Assembly (NCBI GenBank): GCA_905221605.1
Contig: CAJNDS010002289.1
Span: forward strand, 378,977-406,476
Direction of reading: 5' to 3'
Length of the DNA: 27,500 nucleotides
Source: Symbiodinium natans
Taxonomy: Eukaryota; Sar; Dinophyceae; Suessiales; Symbiodiniaceae
Both the position numbers and the translations under genes were made by a program. The notes beneath the pieces were generated by a model. The model was not told the origin of the DNA and did no database searches. It was given only the letters and a program-made list of their open reading frames with translations. Shown here one piece after another: positions 25,214 through 27,500 of the stretch (its first letter is position 1; the number at the start of each line of letters is the position of its first letter).

Positions 25214-25290
25214 GGATGACATCGACGATGTCGGCAGCCGATGTGAACCTTGCCACCTTAAACCTCCCCCGAGCCCGAGACCCACTCCTT
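25214..25290 (+). CDS. Candidate exon upstream of introner copy D
   Basis: After TTTTTTGTGCAG. One frame reads MTSTMSAADVNLATLNLPRA then RDPLL; another reads DDIDDVGSRCEPCHLKPPPS then PRPTP. Removal of copy D by the same rule as in the RCC1-like gene joins the first frame to the long open frame at 25398. Confidence 0.4.
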
Positions 25291-25397
25291 GGGGACCAAA
25301 TGAACCCTAAAATTGGGGTCATATGCCCTGTACTACTATAACTCCTATTAAGGTATATGAACCATAAACCCTTTTAGGGTTCATTTCGTCCCCAAGG
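25287..25397 (-). mobile_element. Introner-like element, copy D, inverted relative to copies A-C
   Basis: 111 bp with the most intact ends of the family: CCTTGGGGACCAAATGAACC (25287-25306) against GGGTTCATTTCGTCCCCAAG, one mismatch over 25 bp; inner arms CCTAAAATT and CCCTTTTAGGG. The reverse complement aligns with copies A and C over its whole length. It lies between two open exon-like segments, so an inverted copy seems also to be tolerated as an intron. Confidence 0.8.
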
Positions 25398-25554
25398 CTG
25401 GAATCCCAGACACAAAGCCTTCCAGCTTGCAAGCCTGCGACGCCGGGAGGTGTAGCCATGGTTGAGGCGAAGGCCTTGGTGGCGGAGACCTTGGGGTGCT
25501 ACTTCAACAGGAAGGGTGACTTCGTGATTGGCGTAGAGCTTTGGCAGCTCGGGG
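25398..25554 (+). CDS. Candidate exon leading into the BTB-BACK gene
   Basis: Open frame reading LESQTQSLPACKPATPGGVA then MVEAKALVAETLGCYFNRKG and DFVIGVELWQLG, ending at a GTTAGT donor (25555), phase 1. The acceptor CCAG at 25807-25808 is phase-compatible and leads into the BTB frame (254-nt intron). ATG 25457 (GCCATGG context) could be the true start. Confidence 0.5.
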
Positions 25555-25808
25555 GTTAGTTTAAGGCGACTGAGGGTCTGGGATGGTTTAGGGTTTCTGG
25601 ATTTCAGATGCCCTTCTTCTATGTGGCTGAAGACGCGGGGGAGGTGGAATTTCGAGAGTATTTTGATGGCTGTTGCTTTTCTTGTAATTACTGACGCTTC
25701 TAGTACTACGTTCTTGTGTTCGTGACGTATCTCTGAAAGTGCTTGCCATGTCTTCTGCAGATTTTGCTGCGCTTTGTGGATGCGTGGGTTCATCGTAGTT
25801 TATGCCAG

Positions 25809-26679
25809 TTTATGCATGTTGCTTTGTTTCGTGTAAGGAAGACTGCTATGAAGAGGGCGTCGGCATCACCTTCTCCATGTCCTCCGACATCCTCTGCGCA
25901 TGGTCCAAAGTCTTTGAGAGCATGATCACAGGGCCGTTCAACGAAGCAAGAAGCCACGCTGTGGAGATCCGCGGTTTCTCGGCTAAAGGTGTTGAAGCCT
26001 TTCTGCGCTTCCTATATTCTGGCGTCATCGACAAAACCGTCACCCTCGCAACGATGCTGGAGATTGCAGCCATTGCGGACAAGTACGACGTGAGTAAGCT
26101 GCGACAACTCTGTGTGGACTATGTTGGGAAAAAGCTATCTGCCCACAACATGTTCAGTCTCTTCGAAGAGGCTGTCAGGCTTCAGCTGAATGACGTAGGA
26201 AAGATCTGCCTGCAGCGTTTGTGTGCAGAGCTGAATGCGGAGAACGCATGTGAGCTCTTTGCATACGCAGATCGCCATCACCTTAAGGGGCTGCGAGAGC
26301 TTTGTTGGGAGCAGATCTTGGTCAAGCCGCAGCAGGCCCTGAAGAGCGGGCAATGCCTCAGTGCTCAGCATCTGGATGAACTGTTCCGTTCGCCCCTGCT
26401 CTGCATGAGCGATGCCGACATCTTAGAACTCTTCGCAAAATGGGGGAACGCGGTTGGCTTGGAGTCGGTCCTGCCCATCATTCAGCCTCTGATTGAGAAG
26501 TACGTGCACACAAGCCACATGTCGATGTCGAAGTTCCTTGAATTGAAGAGTTCGTTGATGAAATCTGCGTCGACAGAGTCCAGCAAAGAAGCATTGCAGG
26601 CGATCTTAGTACGGCCAGATGACCAGAACAAGTTTGCTCTTGACGTGCTCTCGGCATTACATCAAGACATGCTGAACCA
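25809..26679 (+). CDS. BTB-BACK domain protein, main exon
   Basis: In this exon ILCAWSKVFESMITGPFNEA and VEAFLRFLYSG form the core of the BTB fold, AIADKYDVSKLRQLCVDYV its end, and the region from about residue 105 to 215 is a BACK domain (FSLFEEAVRLQ, CELFAYADRHHLKGLRELC, LDELFRSPLLCMSDADILEL). BTB-BACK proteins commonly bind cullin-3 as substrate adaptors. The first strand of BTB is probably in the preceding exon; ATG 25802 gives an alternative start but its first residues (PVYACCFV) look intronic or linker-like. A TAA at 26696-26698 follows LGPQ if the exon is read through; a GTACCT donor at 26680 can bypass it. Confidence 0.85.
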
Positions 26680-26951
26680 GTACCTGGGCCCGCAATAAAT
26701 CTCCCCGCTGCTTGTAGGACTGTTTTCAGCGTCTGGCCTCTGAGTTGGGTTGCCAGTGCACTTAAGAGCAGGTACGGCTCTGATGGCCTCTTTCTTGGGT
26801 ACTATGTGAACCTGCAGTTCAGCCGGCCATCTTTAACACGCGGGTGTCCATCTCCCACCTTCCTCCAGGACCGAACCTCACGCTTAGTTTAGGGCCGAGG
26901 GTTTGGGGTTTAGAGGGTTTTGGGTTTAGGGTTTAGGGTTATTCCTCCGAG
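26680..26951 (+). other. Probable GT-AG intron joining BTB-BACK to a discoidin-like domain
   Basis: Donor CA^GTACCT (26680), acceptor CCGAG (26950-26951), 272 nt, phase 2. It contains TTTAGGG units near its 3' end. Joining gives LHQDMLNH then KRDARHLNVQ without a stop. If not spliced, the BTB protein ends at 26698. Confidence 0.6.
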
Positions 26952-27450
26952 CAAACGCGACGCGCGTCATCTCAATGTCCAGGCCCAAGAGCACCCGACT
27001 GAATGTATCCCTTTCCCCCCCCGTTTTCCCTTGAATAACATTGATGGGCAGGACCTTGCCAGAAACAGCCCAGAGGCAAATATGAAGCTGGAGCCTGGTG
27101 ATTGGATGTCTTGGACGTTGTTGCGCACCCCAATTTGCATCAGCGGGTTCACATTTTCATTTTCTCGGCATAGCTCCCCGGTGCGCATGTGGCACCTTCG
27201 GCAGCAGCATGTGACACAGGACATGCAGGTGCAAGTCCACTACAAGGGGCATCTCCAAGGATCAGATTCAGATTCAGATTGGAACCTCATCCTTGATACA
27301 CAGCGTCATGCAGCGGACGATGGCTCGATAATTGTGCAGTGTCGATGTCCCCAGCCAATCCGAAGCTTCAGATTGACCGTGACGAAGGGAGTTGTTGACC
27401 CAAGTTGGTTGACAGTTCGAGGGCTTGTAAAGGCAGCAGAAGAAGCCTGA
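26952..27450 (+). CDS. Discoidin-like C-terminal domain, last exon
   Basis: Encodes KRDARHLNVQAQEHPTECIP to the end KAAEEA (TGA 27448-27450). The segment from MKLEPGDWMSWTLLRTPICI through WNLILDTQRHAADDG to RSFRLTVTKG has the beta-sandwich pattern and terminal RSFRLTVTK strand typical of F5/8-type-C/discoidin-like modules found after BTB-BACK in BTBD9-like proteins. The similarity is from pattern recognition only. GFRV residues before 26941 are telomere-repeat translation, which argues against ATG 26920 as the start. Confidence 0.65.
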
Positions 27451-27500
27451 GTCCAGCAAGGCCTGGAAGCTAGCAACTCAGCAGATGCCATTGACCATGG

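Noticed and set aside
24999-25322. Poly-Ser / poly-Leu proteins across the AGT repeat
   Set aside because: They arise from (AGT)n and its complement; the repeat appears to sit within an intron.
25443-25475. Relic of the dinoflagellate spliced leader (GTAGCCAT..)
   Set aside because: GTAGCCATGG near 25451 matches only the first eight bases of the known leader; the rest diverges. No other convincing leader relic was found.

Overview
The window reads as nuclear DNA of a dinoflagellate, most likely a Symbiodiniaceae-type genome. The evidence is: (i) dozens of short internal arrays of the plant/dinoflagellate telomere heptamer TTTAGGG/CCCTAAA in both orientations; (ii) short exons in very long repeat-rich introns; (iii) a ubiquitin-like + RCC1-like gene of a type I associate with Symbiodinium; (iv) several introns that are short elements with terminal inverted repeats (TIRs), i.e. 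introner-like. The species is not determined, and no prokaryotic gene organisation is present.

Layout. 1-3.3 kb: telomere-like arrays, an 8-bp-TSD inverted-repeat element, a hairpin, a 45-codon ORF and exon-like islands. 3.3-5.7 kb (+): a multi-exon gene encoding an N-terminal ubiquitin-like domain and about nine RCC1-like WG repeats. Four introns have GT-AG borders that join the repeat frame exactly. Three others are copies of one TIR element, and a fourth copy lies at 25.3 kb. 5.7-8.05 kb: telomere-like arrays with small exon-like islands. 8.05-10.3 kb: a different landscape with a dispersed CGCCCGTAA motif, 45-bp tandem repeats and two larger duplications. 10.3-20 kb: islands of 40-175 nt with coding character, many Ala/Glu/Arg-rich and often flanked by CCCTAAA arrays on the left and TTTAGGG arrays on the right, plus microsatellites and further TIR elements. 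20-25 kb: more exon islands, several with GTAAGT donors, a possible minus-strand coding block (21.3-21.6 kb) and a long poly-G tract. 25.2-27.45 kb (+): a BTB-BACK gene. A GT-AG intron appears to remove an apparent stop and join it to a C-terminal discoidin-like domain.

Nearly all credible coding signal is on the plus strand, as expected for unidirectional dinoflagellate gene arrays. The ubiquitin-like/RCC1 and BTB-BACK products belong to families often linked to ubiquitin-dependent regulation, but nothing here shows that they work together. The small islands could be exons of one or more long coiled-coil genes, or decayed gene pieces; sequence alone cannot decide. The most notable content is the intron biology: at least two TIR families coincide with introns, one intron fits origin by duplication of an AGGT-containing exon segment, and telomere-repeat arrays bracket many exon-like islands.
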